Source: a virus
Reading direction: 5' to 3' (one strand)
Length of the DNA: 38,344 bases
Virus record (IMG/VR): IMGVR_UViG_3300025117_000146
Span: 1 to 38,344 of that record
Position 1 is the first letter of the stretch, and every line of letters begins with the position of its first letter. Made by a program: the position numbers and the translations under genes. Of the stretch, positions 28,687 to 37,930 are shown one piece after another. The notes beneath the pieces were generated by a model. That model was given only the letters and a program-made list of their open reading frames with translations, did not search any database and had not been told where the DNA came from.

Positions 28687-30012
28687 ATGAAGATGAACAA
28701 TTCAGATCGAAAACCTCGAATTCTCCTCAGTATCGCACTTGGCCTGCTCCTCGGGAGCGGCCTCATCGCCACTATCGCCACAAGCCGACCTCTCGGCGGA
28801 TCGCACATTCGCACATTCCTCGAGTCCGAGGATGCCGCCGCAGCCAGAGCCGCTATCGGGGCTGGCTCGGGAAGCGGAGGCAATTTCACCAACATCAACA
28901 TCGTAGGCGGCACCCAAACGCTGTTGACCAACTCCGATCTGACTGCCAGCCGTGTGGCAGTTTCGGCGGCTGATAAGACATTAGCATCACTCGCCGCGGG
29001 CACATCGGCCCAAGTGCTGCATGGCAATGCCAGCGGCCTGCCCACCTGGTCAGCTCTGAGCCTGACCGCAGACGTCACCGGAACGCTCCCGGTCGAAAAT
29101 GGAGGCACGGAAGCGACCACGCTGACAGGGATGCTCAAGGGCAACGGGACGAGCGCATTCACCGGAATTACCGGGACCCAATATGGTATAGGTTATTGGT
29201 CCGATGCGAATACGATCGGAACGAGCGCCGCCGCGGGAAACACCAACAAATTCCTCCGCGGCGCTCCCTCTGGAGCTCCCACCTGGGAGCCAGTCAACCT
29301 AGGCAATGCCGATGTGAGCGGGACGTTGCTAGCCACATCGCTGCCGACATCCGGAGTAACGCCGGCAACTTATGGTGGAGACGCACAGACGACCGTGACG
29401 GTCACGGTGGATACGTATGGACGCGTCACGAGCGCTACCGAGAGTGCGATAGACGGCCTGGATGCCTCGGCGATTGATACCGGCACCTTAGGTGTCGCCC
29501 GTGGTGGCTCTGGTGCGGGGACATTTACTGCTGGTTATCTTAAAGCCAGCGGCACGAGTGCGTTTACTACTGTTGCCAGTGTTCCGAATACAGACGTGAC
29601 TGGTCTTGGAACTATGTCAACACAGGCTGCTTCAGCCGTTGCTATTACCGGTGGAACAATTGCCGGAACCGCAATCACTGTCCGGATTTATAACAATGAT
29701 GGATCGGCAACCAATACACTTGTCTCGGCAGATAGCGCCACGCTCTGTGTTAATGACGCTGCGACTGCGCTGGCAGTTTATAACTTACCTAATGCGACTG
29801 CAGGACAGGTGTTTTCTTTTCGGGTAACAGATGATGATGGCATCCAAATCAATGCTTTTACTGGTGAGACAATTTCTGTTGGTAACGCAACAACCTCTGC
29901 CGCAGGTTATTTGAATTCCACAAGCATTGGAGACCGTGTTACATTGGTTGCTACGACCTCGACTAAATGGGTGGACGTGGCTAGTTACGGTCAATGGACC
30001 GTCAGCCCATAA
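28687..30012 (+). CDS. Second tail fibre with signal peptide and shared N-terminal module
   Basis: 441 residues from MKMNNSDRKPRILLSIALGL; the frame extends to 28642 but the added residues overlap the previous gene. Signal peptide/hydrophobic segment 11-32, then TSRPLGGSHIRTFLESEDAA and GTSAQVLHGNASGLPTWSAL, matching the first fibre. Glycine/threonine-rich fibre repeats follow (GYLKASGTSAFTTVASV, GGTIAGTAITV), and the end (VTLVATTSTKWVDVASYGQW) is a small beta tip of the type used for receptor binding. GC drops in the last 500 bases. Confidence 0.7.
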   Translation: MKMNNSDRKPRILLSIALGLLLGSGLIATIATSRPLGGSHIRTFLESEDAAAARAAIGAGSGSGGNFTNINIVGGTQTLLTNSDLTASRVAVSAADKTLASLAAGTSAQVLHGNASGLPTWSALSLTADVTGTLPVENGGTEATTLTGMLKGNGTSAFTGITGTQYGIGYWSDANTIGTSAAAGNTNKFLRGAPSGAPTWEPVNLGNADVSGTLLATSLPTSGVTPATYGGDAQTTVTVTVDTYGRVTSATESAIDGLDASAIDTGTLGVARGGSGAGTFTAGYLKASGTSAFTTVASVPNTDVTGLGTMSTQAASAVAITGGTIAGTAITVRIYNNDGSATNTLVSADSATLCVNDAATALAVYNLPNATAGQVFSFRVTDDDGIQINAFTGETISVGNATTSAAGYLNSTSIGDRVTLVATTSTKWVDVASYGQWTVSP

Positions 30013-30036
30013 CGGCCATGACTCACAGACAAAACC

Positions 30037-30063
30037 TTTCGCATGTTTCGCGTGTTTCGCGGG
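30037..30063. repeat. TTTCGCGKG repeat, three perfect units
   Basis: TTTCGCATG-TTTCGCGTG-TTTCGCGGG directly upstream of CCTCCTT and the ATG at 30071. This array (TTTCGCG-TGTTTCGCGGG) is the empty-site version of the palindrome-bearing element at 20214-20249. Confidence 0.9.
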
Positions 30064-30070
30064 CCTCCTT

Positions 30071-30532
30071 ATGCTGACAGCCCTGCGCGATTCCATAGCC
30101 ACCCGCCTCACCGGTGATACCTACTACTCGACACCGATCGAGATCCCCGTCCTCACGGAAAGCCATGGGGATATCGAGACTGCCATACGCAAACGCCTCC
30201 AGACGGCCGGCATCCTCATTTTTATTTTCATCCCGCGCGTCCAGCCCTCGCCGGATCTGCGCTACAGCCTGGATGTGCATCTGGTGCTCGATATCATCGA
30301 GCGGCCCCGCCTCAACACATCCGCGCATGGGACTGGCAAGCCCGGCATCGACATCGGCATGCATACCTATGCGTCACTGGCCGAGTGGGCGCCCAGCGAG
30401 GTGTGGACCCCACTGGAAATCCAGGACCTCCAGCAACTCGATGTCGATCAGCCGGAGGACGAGCGCGAGGACCTGACCTTCGTCTTCCGCCTCATCGCCA
30501 AGACTCACACCGTCCTTACCGTCACACCATGA
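30071..30532 (+). CDS. Tail terminator/completion-like protein (gp37 position)
   Basis: 153 residues from MLTALRDSIATRLTGDTYYS; the longer frame from 29927 overlaps the fibre gene and is rejected. The plan (N-terminal helix, LRYSLDVHLVLDIIERPRLN, then the end EREDLTFVFRLIAKTHTVLT) fits small tail-terminator proteins, which cap the tail tube at the head side. It precedes the tube-like gene. In Mu the gp37 gene follows gp36 directly; here five genes are inserted between. There is no obvious ribosome site other than the repeat end. Confidence 0.5.
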   Translation: MLTALRDSIATRLTGDTYYSTPIEIPVLTESHGDIETAIRKRLQTAGILIFIFIPRVQPSPDLRYSLDVHLVLDIIERPRLNTSAHGTGKPGIDIGMHTYASLAEWAPSEVWTPLEIQDLQQLDVDQPEDEREDLTFVFRLIAKTHTVLTVTP

Positions 30533-30560
30533 CAGCCCAACACTTCCATCTCAAAATCAT

Positions 30561-31007
30561 ATGACATACACAGGATCAGCCACAGTCAAAGGGGTCGATG
30601 GCACCGTCTCATTCGCCGGGGTCGCCGTCGCCGCCATTCCGGATTCCGTCGAGGGCGAGCACACCGCTGAACTGGAAGAGTTCAAGAATGGACTCAATCA
30701 GCTCATCGGATTTTCCAAATCGGACGAGCGCTATAGCGTCGATATCGTCCTTTTCCCCAAGGCCGCCGGCACTGCGGCGGCTCGGGGCGCGCTCACCTAT
30801 CCGGATGTCCCGAGCAAGGTGACCCTAGCCGGGCTCCCCGAGAGCGCCGCGCCGGACACAGTCCTCCTCAACGGCGACTACATCTACACCGGCGGCGCCG
30901 CGCGCAGCGTGGTGCGCGGCCAAAATGCGCTCCGCCTGCGTTGCTTCCGCCCGCTCGACCTGCCGGCCGGCGTGACAATTACCACACTCATTGCAGCCGC
31001 GGCCTAA
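30561..31007 (+). CDS. Tail tube-like protein
   Basis: 148 residues. A beta-rich protein: TYTGSATVKGVDGTVSFAGV, then AELEEFKNGLNQLIGFSKSD with SVDIVLFPKAA, and a late strand pair (VLLNGDYIYTGGAARSV). Position before the chaperone-like and tape measure genes is that of the major tail protein in siphoviruses. The hexameric tube forms the tail shaft. Size is on the small side but acceptable. Confidence 0.55.
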   Translation: MTYTGSATVKGVDGTVSFAGVAVAAIPDSVEGEHTAELEEFKNGLNQLIGFSKSDERYSVDIVLFPKAAGTAAARGALTYPDVPSKVTLAGLPESAAPDTVLLNGDYIYTGGAARSVVRGQNALRLRCFRPLDLPAGVTITTLIAAAA

Positions 31008-31008
31008 A

Positions 31009-31042
31009 ACGTGAGCACGTGAGAATGTGAGAGCCTGAGATG
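31009..31042. repeat. ACGTGAGN 8-mer imperfect tandem repeat
   Basis: ACGTGAGC-ACGTGAGA-ATGTGAGA-GCCTGAGA fills the gap between two tail genes and runs into the ATG at 31040. Confidence 0.7.
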
Positions 31043-31651
31043 AGCAGCTACAGCCAGCGTTATGCCGCCGTGCTATTCCCGGATCGATGGCGCATCCTGG
31101 GTGTGCCTCTCCTGCCGCTCACCCTCGGTCACGCGCTGCTGCTGGATCGGCTGGAGCTGGGCTCGGCAGGCGCGCCGCGGGAGCAAGGACGGAGCCTCCC
31201 CGCGACAACGATGCCGGATATCGGTGATCTGCTCCTCTGCCTGTGGGTATGCAGCCGTGCATGGGATCGTGCTGCAGCGCATCTGCAGCGCCGGCGCACT
31301 CGGTGCGCGCTTAAGCTGTGGGCCTGGCAAATGCGCCTCACATCTCGCGCTCGCCTCGACGCCGGCCTAACCGCGGCCTGGGCACAATGGCAGGCCTATC
31401 TGGCTGCGGCATGGGACGCCCCCAGCGTCTGGGAGCGCGATAAATCCGCGGCCTCGAGCGCGCCTCTCCTCCAGGTGCTGAAGGTCACACTCATGTCGCG
31501 GCTCGGCCACAGCGCGCAGAGCGCACTCGATACACCACTGACGGTCGCTTTGTGGGATATCTGTTGTTTTTGGGAGACCAAGGGACACATCGAATGGGTC
31601 AGCCCGGATATCGATGCCGCGCTGGATAACATCCCCACACCACTACCATAA
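31040..31651 (+). CDS. Tail assembly chaperone-position protein
   Basis: 203 residues, helical and rich in Ala, Leu and Trp (LPLTLGHALLLDRLELGSAG; WQMRLTSRARLDAGLTAAWA; LLQVLKVTLMSRLGHSAQSA). It lies between the tube-like gene and the tape measure gene, where tail chaperones are found. I see no slippery sequence with a second overlapping frame, so no classic frameshifted pair. Role inferred from position only. Confidence 0.5.
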   Translation: MSSYSQRYAAVLFPDRWRILGVPLLPLTLGHALLLDRLELGSAGAPREQGRSLPATTMPDIGDLLLCLWVCSRAWDRAAAHLQRRRTRCALKLWAWQMRLTSRARLDAGLTAAWAQWQAYLAAAWDAPSVWERDKSAASSAPLLQVLKVTLMSRLGHSAQSALDTPLTVALWDICCFWETKGHIEWVSPDIDAALDNIPTPLP

Positions 31652-31653
31652 CC

Positions 31654-32802
31654 ATGGGGGCACCATTCACCATCGATCTGCGGGCCAGTGGGGCCACACA
31701 GACGGCTAGCGCGGTCAATCAACTGCGGGGAGCACTCAACCAGACCGCATCGAGCACCAGCCGGCTGGGAAGCATCTTCAGTAGATATCTAGGGCCAACA
31801 GCTGTCGGATTTGCGCTGCTGGCCAAGACGCGGTCACTGATCGCTTTCGCCTCTCGCATCCAGGACACATCAGAACGTGTAAACGTGGGCACAGAGGCGC
31901 TTCAGGAGTTCGATTATGCCGCCAGCCTGACAGGCGCGTCACTCGATGATGTGGGTAATGCACTCAAGCATCTCCAGGTCTCGATGTTAGGTGCGCTCGG
32001 CGGCAACAAACCGGATCTCAAAAGCTTCGCGAGATTGGGCATCTCACTTGACGAATTACGGCAGAAATCGCCGGAGCGCATTTTCCGCGAAATTGCCGAT
32101 CGTGTCAGCAAGACAAATCCCAGCGTGCAGCAATTGGCTGACATTGTTAATCTACTCGGTCGGAGCGCGGATCGATTAGTCCCGGCATTTCGCGGAGGTT
32201 TCGGGCGCGCAGCAGCGGATGCACAGCGTCTCGGGATCGTCATCGAGGATAGCGTGATCAAGAAGGTCGATGCGCTCGGTGACCACTTCGGCCAGCTCGG
32301 GCGGCAGTTGCAAAGCGGGTTAGCCGGCCCGCTGACATGGCTCATGGACAGGTTCACTGACCTGAGGGCTGGCGTGGCCTTCGTTAGTTCGTTCGTCGGA
32401 GCCGAAACGGCCAAACAAGGCGCGCTCCGACGCTATGCAGGCGGGTTGCTCTCGCCATTTGGGCCAGGTATTGGTACAGCTATGGCCGCAGCTCGAGCTC
32501 AACTTGAAAAATTCTCCGCGCTCGAAATCGCCAATAAGGCGATGGAAGATGTCTTTGCGGAGCAGCTATTGGTCGGCAGCCGGCGAGGGGTGGTTGGTGG
32601 CGATACAGACCGAGCTGTGAGCCCAGCAGCGCGGAAGCTCTCTAGCCAGAGTGCTACATCCGCCACCACCGCAGACGCGCTCACACGCATTGGCCTTTTC
32701 CGCGGCGGCGATACCGCCACCAAGCTCAACAAACAAATTGCGCTCTTGGAGCGCGTAGATCGCTCCATCCAGAGCCTGCGCAGGGACTTGACTGAGGTAT
32801 GA
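31654..32802 (+). CDS. Tail tape measure protein (short)
   Basis: 382 residues. The N-terminal half has the typical tape-measure start: FTIDLRASGATQTASAVNQL, RSLIAFASRIQDTSERVNVG, TEALQEFDYAASLTGASLDD, then SLDELRQKSPERIFREIADR and FRGGFGRAAADAQRLGIVIE. A helix-rich middle (SGLAGPLTWLMDRFTDLRAG) and coiled-coil end (NKQIALLERVDRSIQSLRRD) follow. Tape-measure length sets tail length at roughly 0.15 nm per residue, so the tail would be near 57 nm, short for a siphovirus. It overlaps the next gene (ATGA). Confidence 0.75.
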   Translation: MGAPFTIDLRASGATQTASAVNQLRGALNQTASSTSRLGSIFSRYLGPTAVGFALLAKTRSLIAFASRIQDTSERVNVGTEALQEFDYAASLTGASLDDVGNALKHLQVSMLGALGGNKPDLKSFARLGISLDELRQKSPERIFREIADRVSKTNPSVQQLADIVNLLGRSADRLVPAFRGGFGRAAADAQRLGIVIEDSVIKKVDALGDHFGQLGRQLQSGLAGPLTWLMDRFTDLRAGVAFVSSFVGAETAKQGALRRYAGGLLSPFGPGIGTAMAAARAQLEKFSALEIANKAMEDVFAEQLLVGSRRGVVGGDTDRAVSPAARKLSSQSATSATTADALTRIGLFRGGDTATKLNKQIALLERVDRSIQSLRRDLTEV

Positions 32803-33620
32803 GCTATTACGGATCATCTGGTGTTGTCGAGCTCACTCCCATCCGCACATGGGATCCGCGCACAGGCTGGTCTCTCACGCGCCGATGGCGCGGCACTCCC
32901 GCAGCGGTGGACGCCAAACAGAGCGAGGTGAAAGCGGCAGGACTGCGCTTCCAGCGCGAGGAGGAATCTCTCGGTGGCTATCAGCTTATCAGCGTCATTT
33001 ACGGCGCGGAGGAGACTCAGGACCCGAACACCCCTGTAGGCGAGAAGTGGGAGCTAGTCGGCAACGACATGGAAAAATCAATCTGGGAGCTGCCTGCTGT
33101 CCAGAACCAGTTTGCGCGGCTCACATCACTGGGCATGAGCACAGCCAATCAGATCACATTTATCGCCCGGTTCCGCGCTGACGTCGAGGCGCTCATCCGC
33201 GGCGAGAGTATCACGGTCGATGTTAACGGCACCGAGGTAGCGCTCAACACGGATTACATTCTCGACTTTGTCGTAAGGCAGCTCAGGCTAAGTCAGTCTG
33301 TCTTTGCAGGCCTGATATTGAGCCTGGCCAAAGGGGTCGAATCCTACACAGTCTCGCAGTATGTGCTGCGCCACACACGCGTCGTGGTTAGGCGGAGCAA
33401 CCTCAAGCCCAGCACCACCAATATCGGGAAAATTTTCGCCACCACCGCGGATCTGCGCTCGAAGGAAAGTATTCCCACGCTTCTGTTCGATCTGCCCGAG
33501 GGGGTCTGGCTCAAGCGCACTCCCACACAGGAGCAAAGCTCAGCCGATAAGTACGACATCACCCAGGAATACTGGCACGCGGACTCATACGACACCTTTG
33601 TTCACGAGCAGGCCACATGA
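32799..33620 (+). CDS. Tail protein after the tape measure, hypothetical
   Basis: 273 residues; ATG overlaps the tape measure stop. Begins with SGVVELTPIRTWDPRTGWSL, followed by a body of mixed alpha/beta (YQLISVIYGAEETQDPNTPV; TANQITFIARFRADVEALIR) and an end of strands (RVVVRRSNLKPSTTNIGKIF). In this position many siphoviruses have the distal tail or hub protein. No family recognised. Confidence 0.6.
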   Translation: MSYYGSSGVVELTPIRTWDPRTGWSLTRRWRGTPAAVDAKQSEVKAAGLRFQREEESLGGYQLISVIYGAEETQDPNTPVGEKWELVGNDMEKSIWELPAVQNQFARLTSLGMSTANQITFIARFRADVEALIRGESITVDVNGTEVALNTDYILDFVVRQLRLSQSVFAGLILSLAKGVESYTVSQYVLRHTRVVVRRSNLKPSTTNIGKIFATTADLRSKESIPTLLFDLPEGVWLKRTPTQEQSSADKYDITQEYWHADSYDTFVHEQAT

Positions 33621-33632
33621 TCCAATGTCAAT

Positions 33633-33809
33633 ATGATCGCCAAACTTAAATCCCGGATCGACCGCCTGGAGCGCGCCCTGGCGCGGCTGCGCCCGTCCAG
33701 CTCTCCCAATCTCTTGACATCGCACACCACGCGCGGTGTGGTGCGCCGACCGACCAAGTCCGCGAACCACACTGCCTCCAGCACGGACATCGTGCCGCGC
33801 TGGGGCTGA
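33633..33809 (+). CDS. 58-residue basic protein
   Basis: ATG at 33633 (MIAKLKSRIDRLERALARLR), stop TGA at 33807-33809. The first 20 residues make a basic amphipathic helix; the rest is a flexible, Ser/Thr/Arg-rich tail (TTRGVVRRPTKSANHT) that ends PRWG. It lies between two tail genes in a gap otherwise too long for this operon. No family recognised. Confidence 0.5.
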   Translation: MIAKLKSRIDRLERALARLRPSSSPNLLTSHTTRGVVRRPTKSANHTASSTDIVPRWG

Positions 33810-33837
33810 TATCACAGCAACCTAAAAGCTAAAAACT

Positions 33838-34203
33838 ATGGCCTCTGAAAAATCATTCTCGATCTCACTCTCCGTGAGCAAAGGGGGAGCCGCCATCAAC
33901 ACCGGCACCCTCAGCAAATCCATCGACATGACCGGCAATGACATGACGGCCACCACCCAAGCCGTCGGCACAGCCGCCGAGGTCCTGGACATGCCGGCGG
34001 ATGTCGGCACACCGTTCGATCTGGTGGTCAAAAACAACGACGCCACCAATTACGTCGAGCTCTTCCGCGAGGTCGGCTGCACGAATCTGTTGTCCAAGCT
34101 CAAGCCCGGCCAGAGCTGCTGTCTCACCGCGCTCGATGTGGTGCCGTATGCGCGGGCGAACACCGCCGCATGCCAAATACAGTTCTGGGCCGCGGAAGAT
34201 TGA
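33838..34203 (+). CDS. Small beta-rich tail protein, hypothetical
   Basis: 121 residues. Strand-rich: KSFSISLSVSKGGAAINTGT, SKSIDMTGNDMTATTQAVGT, PFDLVVKNNDATNYVELFRE, then LLSKLKPGQSCCLTALD. The form fits a jelly-roll or Ig-like decoration protein. It is close to the big tip gene, so it may be a tip or fibre accessory. No family recognised. Confidence 0.6.
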   Translation: MASEKSFSISLSVSKGGAAINTGTLSKSIDMTGNDMTATTQAVGTAAEVLDMPADVGTPFDLVVKNNDATNYVELFREVGCTNLLSKLKPGQSCCLTALDVVPYARANTAACQIQFWAAED

Positions 34204-34246
34204 TTGACCTGTCTCACGGTCTCGCCGTCTTGCAGACTGACAATCT

Positions 34247-37200
34247 ATGGCTGTCACCTTCACCCGCGCCCCCACCGTCGTCGCTGGTGATCGGATTACC
34301 AGCACGCAGCTCGCTACGCTGTCGCGAGCCTTCAATTCCCGGCTGCGGTCCGGTCTCGGTGACGGCACGTTCCGGATCTTCTACTACATCCTTTCGCTTT
34401 TCACTCAGGTGCGTAATCCGGATTCATCAGGTTTTCTTTGGCCCAGCAAGTCCGAGTTCCTCGAATTTTACGCGCATCTCGACCCTGCGGATGCGCAATG
34501 GCCGGCCAGCGGCCCAGGCGACCCGGAGGGTGCGAATCTCACCAACCCCATCAATGCATTCGTGTTTGGAAACGATGCTATGGGGCTGTATGACGAGGAG
34601 ACACGCCTCACAGATCCGCTCTTTGGCGGCATCCCGCTCTATATCGATGGCCATGCGCCGGCCACGGCGGCGGAAGTATGGCAGGTCGCGAAGATGCAGC
34701 GCGGCGCCTATGACCCGGCTAATGGCGCGCTCGGCTCGCCGGCATTCGACGCCGCACGGAGTTTCAGCGCCATCCGGTACTCGAACTATTCGCCTCACGG
34801 TCGCAGCTATGGGGACTGGATGCCATCGCCGGAGATCCTGCCCGATGCGTGTGAGGACCCCAACCCAGCCGACGAGATGCCGGCCCCGGTCAACTGGGAG
34901 ATAAAGTTCACGCCCACCACCGCAGGATCGGCGAAGGGCTTGACGACGATCATTTACGACGGCACATGCCAGCCGGCCGACATCGAGCAATACCCAACAC
35001 ACATTGCCGGTGTCGTTTACACGCCTTGGGCTTATTACGTGTTTCTGAATGCCGGCACGCTGCAGGTGTTGCCCACCGCCGATTATATCGAGGGTCCTTA
35101 CACGGGCGCCCCGCGCCTGCGTAAGACAGATGGCCAGCAACTCTTCCGCGTCCTAAATTGGTTCATCCGGGAGTTCCGCGGCTCAACCGAGCAACGTGCC
35201 CAGCCCCGGTATCATTTGCAGGACGCGTTTGATTTTCAGGCTTTTCTCGCCACACAATATTTCCTGGCGCCGGCCCGTGGGACGGCCACGGCAGACCTCA
35301 CCGCACTCACTGCGCACTACCCGCTTTTTCGCTTTCACAGCCCACAGCCGCAGGGGACGCGCGCATCCACGCCCGGAGGCAGCAGCTATCAGTATGCGAG
35401 CGGTTTTGCGCTGACTCACGCATGGGTGAGCGGTGCGCTGCTCAATGGCCCTGTCACTATCGAGATCCTCAATGGCAGCACAGTGATCGACATCATCGAT
35501 ATCGTGCCGGAAGCCGATGGCACAGTCGATCTGGTCACGCCATTGCCCGTCACGACGGCGCCCTTGGTCTCAGTCCGGCTGCAGACAGATCTGCGCATGC
35601 AATCTTCGGACGGGAGTCTCGAGATCGAGCTCACTGAGCTCCTTGATTACAAGCCCGAGACACAAGACGCCTATTTGCTGCTCCGTTGCGCTGCCGCTAT
35701 CCTGAGCGCACCGGACGGCCATGGCAGCCAGGAATCGGGATCTCGCAGCATCTGGGAGAGCTATCGCGATACCGGCGCTGTGCTCAATCGGCACGGTCTC
35801 GCCGGATTGGCCAGCCATCCTGTCACTGTCAATGACAATGCTGTATTTGAGGCCGCGCGGCAGATGTCCCATTTGGTGCGGTGCATACCGCGCCGCCAAT
35901 TCGCCGGCTACGCCGTGGTGGGTGGGAAGAGTATCCTCTGGTTTCGGCGCTATGCCATGGGCATGTCGCACACCGTCCCGCTGGATTCCTTCCACGGCAT
36001 CGCGCCGTCGCGCGCGGATATTCCATCGGGCGAGCTGGTGCCGGGACGCACGTATATCGTCCAGGCCGGCGGCATGGTCACGTATGACGGACGGGATTAT
36101 CGCGCCGGCCAGACATTCACGTCGCTCGCCGGCAAGACCGAATATGCCGGCGGCGGGACCGTCCGCGAGTATGATGGTATCCGCCACACCGCCGATCATG
36201 CCGGACAAACCAACGAGTGGCTGGTCGGATTCCAATTCAAGCCATATCACACATCCGACTCGTCGATCTGGAAGCCAGACTCCTATTCCGACTATTGGCC
36301 GCTCGTCAACCGATGCCATTTTTACAGCCCCGAGATCGCCAATGACGCGCCGCTTCTCTGGCACACCAGCTACGGCCAGCGTGTCTCCGGCACATTTGGC
36401 GGGGTGCTGAGCCCTGAGTCACCCAGTGGGTACAATTATGCGCGCCTAAACAGCGCATGGCTCGGACGCCAATCCGTCAACCAGATCGAATGCGCACCAG
36501 GTGATACGGCATGCGAGCAAACACGGCTCAACTTTTACCGCTCCTGTCGCGTCTACGAGCCGGACCCGGAGATCGAGTCTGCCGTCGAAGAGACGGAGGC
36601 TGACGGCACTGAGCTAGTAAAACTCACCTTGACCGGACGTGTCCACCATTGTGCCACCGCGCCAGCATCCATCGCGCAGGATATCAGCTCGTGGGACTTG
36701 CCCGCGCTCACAGCCGAGCCGTACCGCTCGGTGGAGAACGCCCTGCGGGACTATTTGGTCCAGCAGGCCAACGGGACGACTTGCCCAGTCCGCAATGGGG
36801 ACAACGCGGCCAACAGCACCGTCCAGAGCAATCCGGACAATCCAGCCGGGTCATGTTTCCCGCACTGCCTGCTGACCAAGCTCGTGCCGCTACCCTACGA
36901 CGACGCTAACGACCGCCAGAACAGCCATGACACACCGATTCGTCATGATGTCATGTCGCAGATGGAGCTCTATCTGCGCGCAATGTGCGAGGGTTACGTG
37001 GACGGGGTCACATCTGCGGATTACGCCTGCGCCTACGGCAGCTACGGGCTGTATGCGTTCTCGTACGAGAATCTTTGCATGCAGGCTTTGAGCTCACCAT
37101 GGTTCAAGACTCTACCCTCATCCATCCGCGCGGACGCCCCGCGCGGCTTCGGCCCGCTGCCAAACACCATTTGCTATGCGGAGGTGTTCAACCAATTTTC

Positions 37201-37930
37201 ATCGGCCATCAATCTGCTGACCCGCTGCCGCGTCATGTTGCCATTCACCATCGAATGTCGAACCGCCTCAGGCAGCGCCACGCGCGATGCCACCGGCGCG
37301 CTTTGGCCTGCCGGCGTCGAATGTGTCGGCACTGGTGACATAGACGTAGTGTGGAAGGGTCAACCTCCAGATGCTCCCGTCGGCGCATATAGTGCCTGGT
37401 CGGATTGCGGGGCCGAGATCAATGTTGTGTCATCCGCCCGAATTCTCGACACGTGCAATGGGACCGCATTCCAAATCAGCACAGACCGGGAGATCGCCCA
37501 ATACCAAGTCACGCTGGTCGGGGACGCCGTGCAGGCTGTGCCGGAGAGCTGGCGCGACCAGATTGCCAGCATTGGGGGATTCTTGGTGCAGCTCAGCACC
37601 TATCGCGACCGCGCATGCCTCACGCCCGCCACCGACGCCAGCGACGCTCTGGAGTGCAGGCTCCCCGGCGATCCGCCCGACACCAACCCACTCTGGGATT
37701 ATGGAGCAAACAACGGCTGGAAGCTTTGCACCGATGGGTTTATCCTGCAGAACACCACCGAGTGCCTCCTTCTTGACGCCGGAGCGATCGATCCCGGCAC
37801 ACCCGCAGCCGGAGCCTTCCACATGATGCGCCACTCAGGGGGCCGCGAGAACCACGGCATCAGTCTGAGCCAGATCATCGTCACCATTCAATCGGACCCC
37901 GGCTTCTACGTCTCGATCCCATTGGTATGA
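34247..37930 (+). CDS. Giant tail tip/host-contact protein
   Basis: 1227 residues, the largest gene. Starts MAVTFTRAPTVVAGDRITST with a head of about 300 residues holding SLFTQVRNPDSSGFLWPSKS, DPLFGGIPLYIDGHAPATAA and a W/Y-rich body. The middle is beta-rich (ALLNGPVTIEILNGSTVIDI; VDLVTPLPVTTAPLVSVRLQ). From about residue 740 on, cysteines are frequent (e.g. CAPGDTACEQTRLNFYRSC; NGTTCPVRNGD...CFPHC), suggesting disulfides or metal sites in an exposed virion tip. Position at the end of the tail genes fits a central tip or host-specificity protein. No catalytic motif recognised. The stop overlaps the next ATG. Confidence 0.65.
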   Translation: MAVTFTRAPTVVAGDRITSTQLATLSRAFNSRLRSGLGDGTFRIFYYILSLFTQVRNPDSSGFLWPSKSEFLEFYAHLDPADAQWPASGPGDPEGANLTNPINAFVFGNDAMGLYDEETRLTDPLFGGIPLYIDGHAPATAAEVWQVAKMQRGAYDPANGALGSPAFDAARSFSAIRYSNYSPHGRSYGDWMPSPEILPDACEDPNPADEMPAPVNWEIKFTPTTAGSAKGLTTIIYDGTCQPADIEQYPTHIAGVVYTPWAYYVFLNAGTLQVLPTADYIEGPYTGAPRLRKTDGQQLFRVLNWFIREFRGSTEQRAQPRYHLQDAFDFQAFLATQYFLAPARGTATADLTALTAHYPLFRFHSPQPQGTRASTPGGSSYQYASGFALTHAWVSGALLNGPVTIEILNGSTVIDIIDIVPEADGTVDLVTPLPVTTAPLVSVRLQTDLRMQSSDGSLEIELTELLDYKPETQDAYLLLRCAAAILSAPDGHGSQESGSRSIWESYRDTGAVLNRHGLAGLASHPVTVNDNAVFEAARQMSHLVRCIPRRQFAGYAVVGGKSILWFRRYAMGMSHTVPLDSFHGIAPSRADIPSGELVPGRTYIVQAGGMVTYDGRDYRAGQTFTSLAGKTEYAGGGTVREYDGIRHTADHAGQTNEWLVGFQFKPYHTSDSSIWKPDSYSDYWPLVNRCHFYSPEIANDAPLLWHTSYGQRVSGTFGGVLSPESPSGYNYARLNSAWLGRQSVNQIECAPGDTACEQTRLNFYRSCRVYEPDPEIESAVEETEADGTELVKLTLTGRVHHCATAPASIAQDISSWDLPALTAEPYRSVENALRDYLVQQANGTTCPVRNGDNAANSTVQSNPDNPAGSCFPHCLLTKLVPLPYDDANDRQNSHDTPIRHDVMSQMELYLRAMCEGYVDGVTSADYACAYGSYGLYAFSYENLCMQALSSPWFKTLPSSIRADAPRGFGPLPNTICYAEVFNQFSSAINLLTRCRVMLPFTIECRTASGSATRDATGALWPAGVECVGTGDIDVVWKGQPPDAPVGAYSAWSDCGAEINVVSSARILDTCNGTAFQISTDREIAQYQVTLVGDAVQAVPESWRDQIASIGGFLVQLSTYRDRACLTPATDASDALECRLPGDPPDTNPLWDYGANNGWKLCTDGFILQNTTECLLLDAGAIDPGTPAAGAFHMMRHSGGRENHGISLSQIIVTIQSDPGFYVSIPLV

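Noticed and set aside
30561-31654. Programmed frameshift in tail chaperone genes
   Set aside because: I found no slippery heptamer with an overlapping second frame before the tape measure gene.
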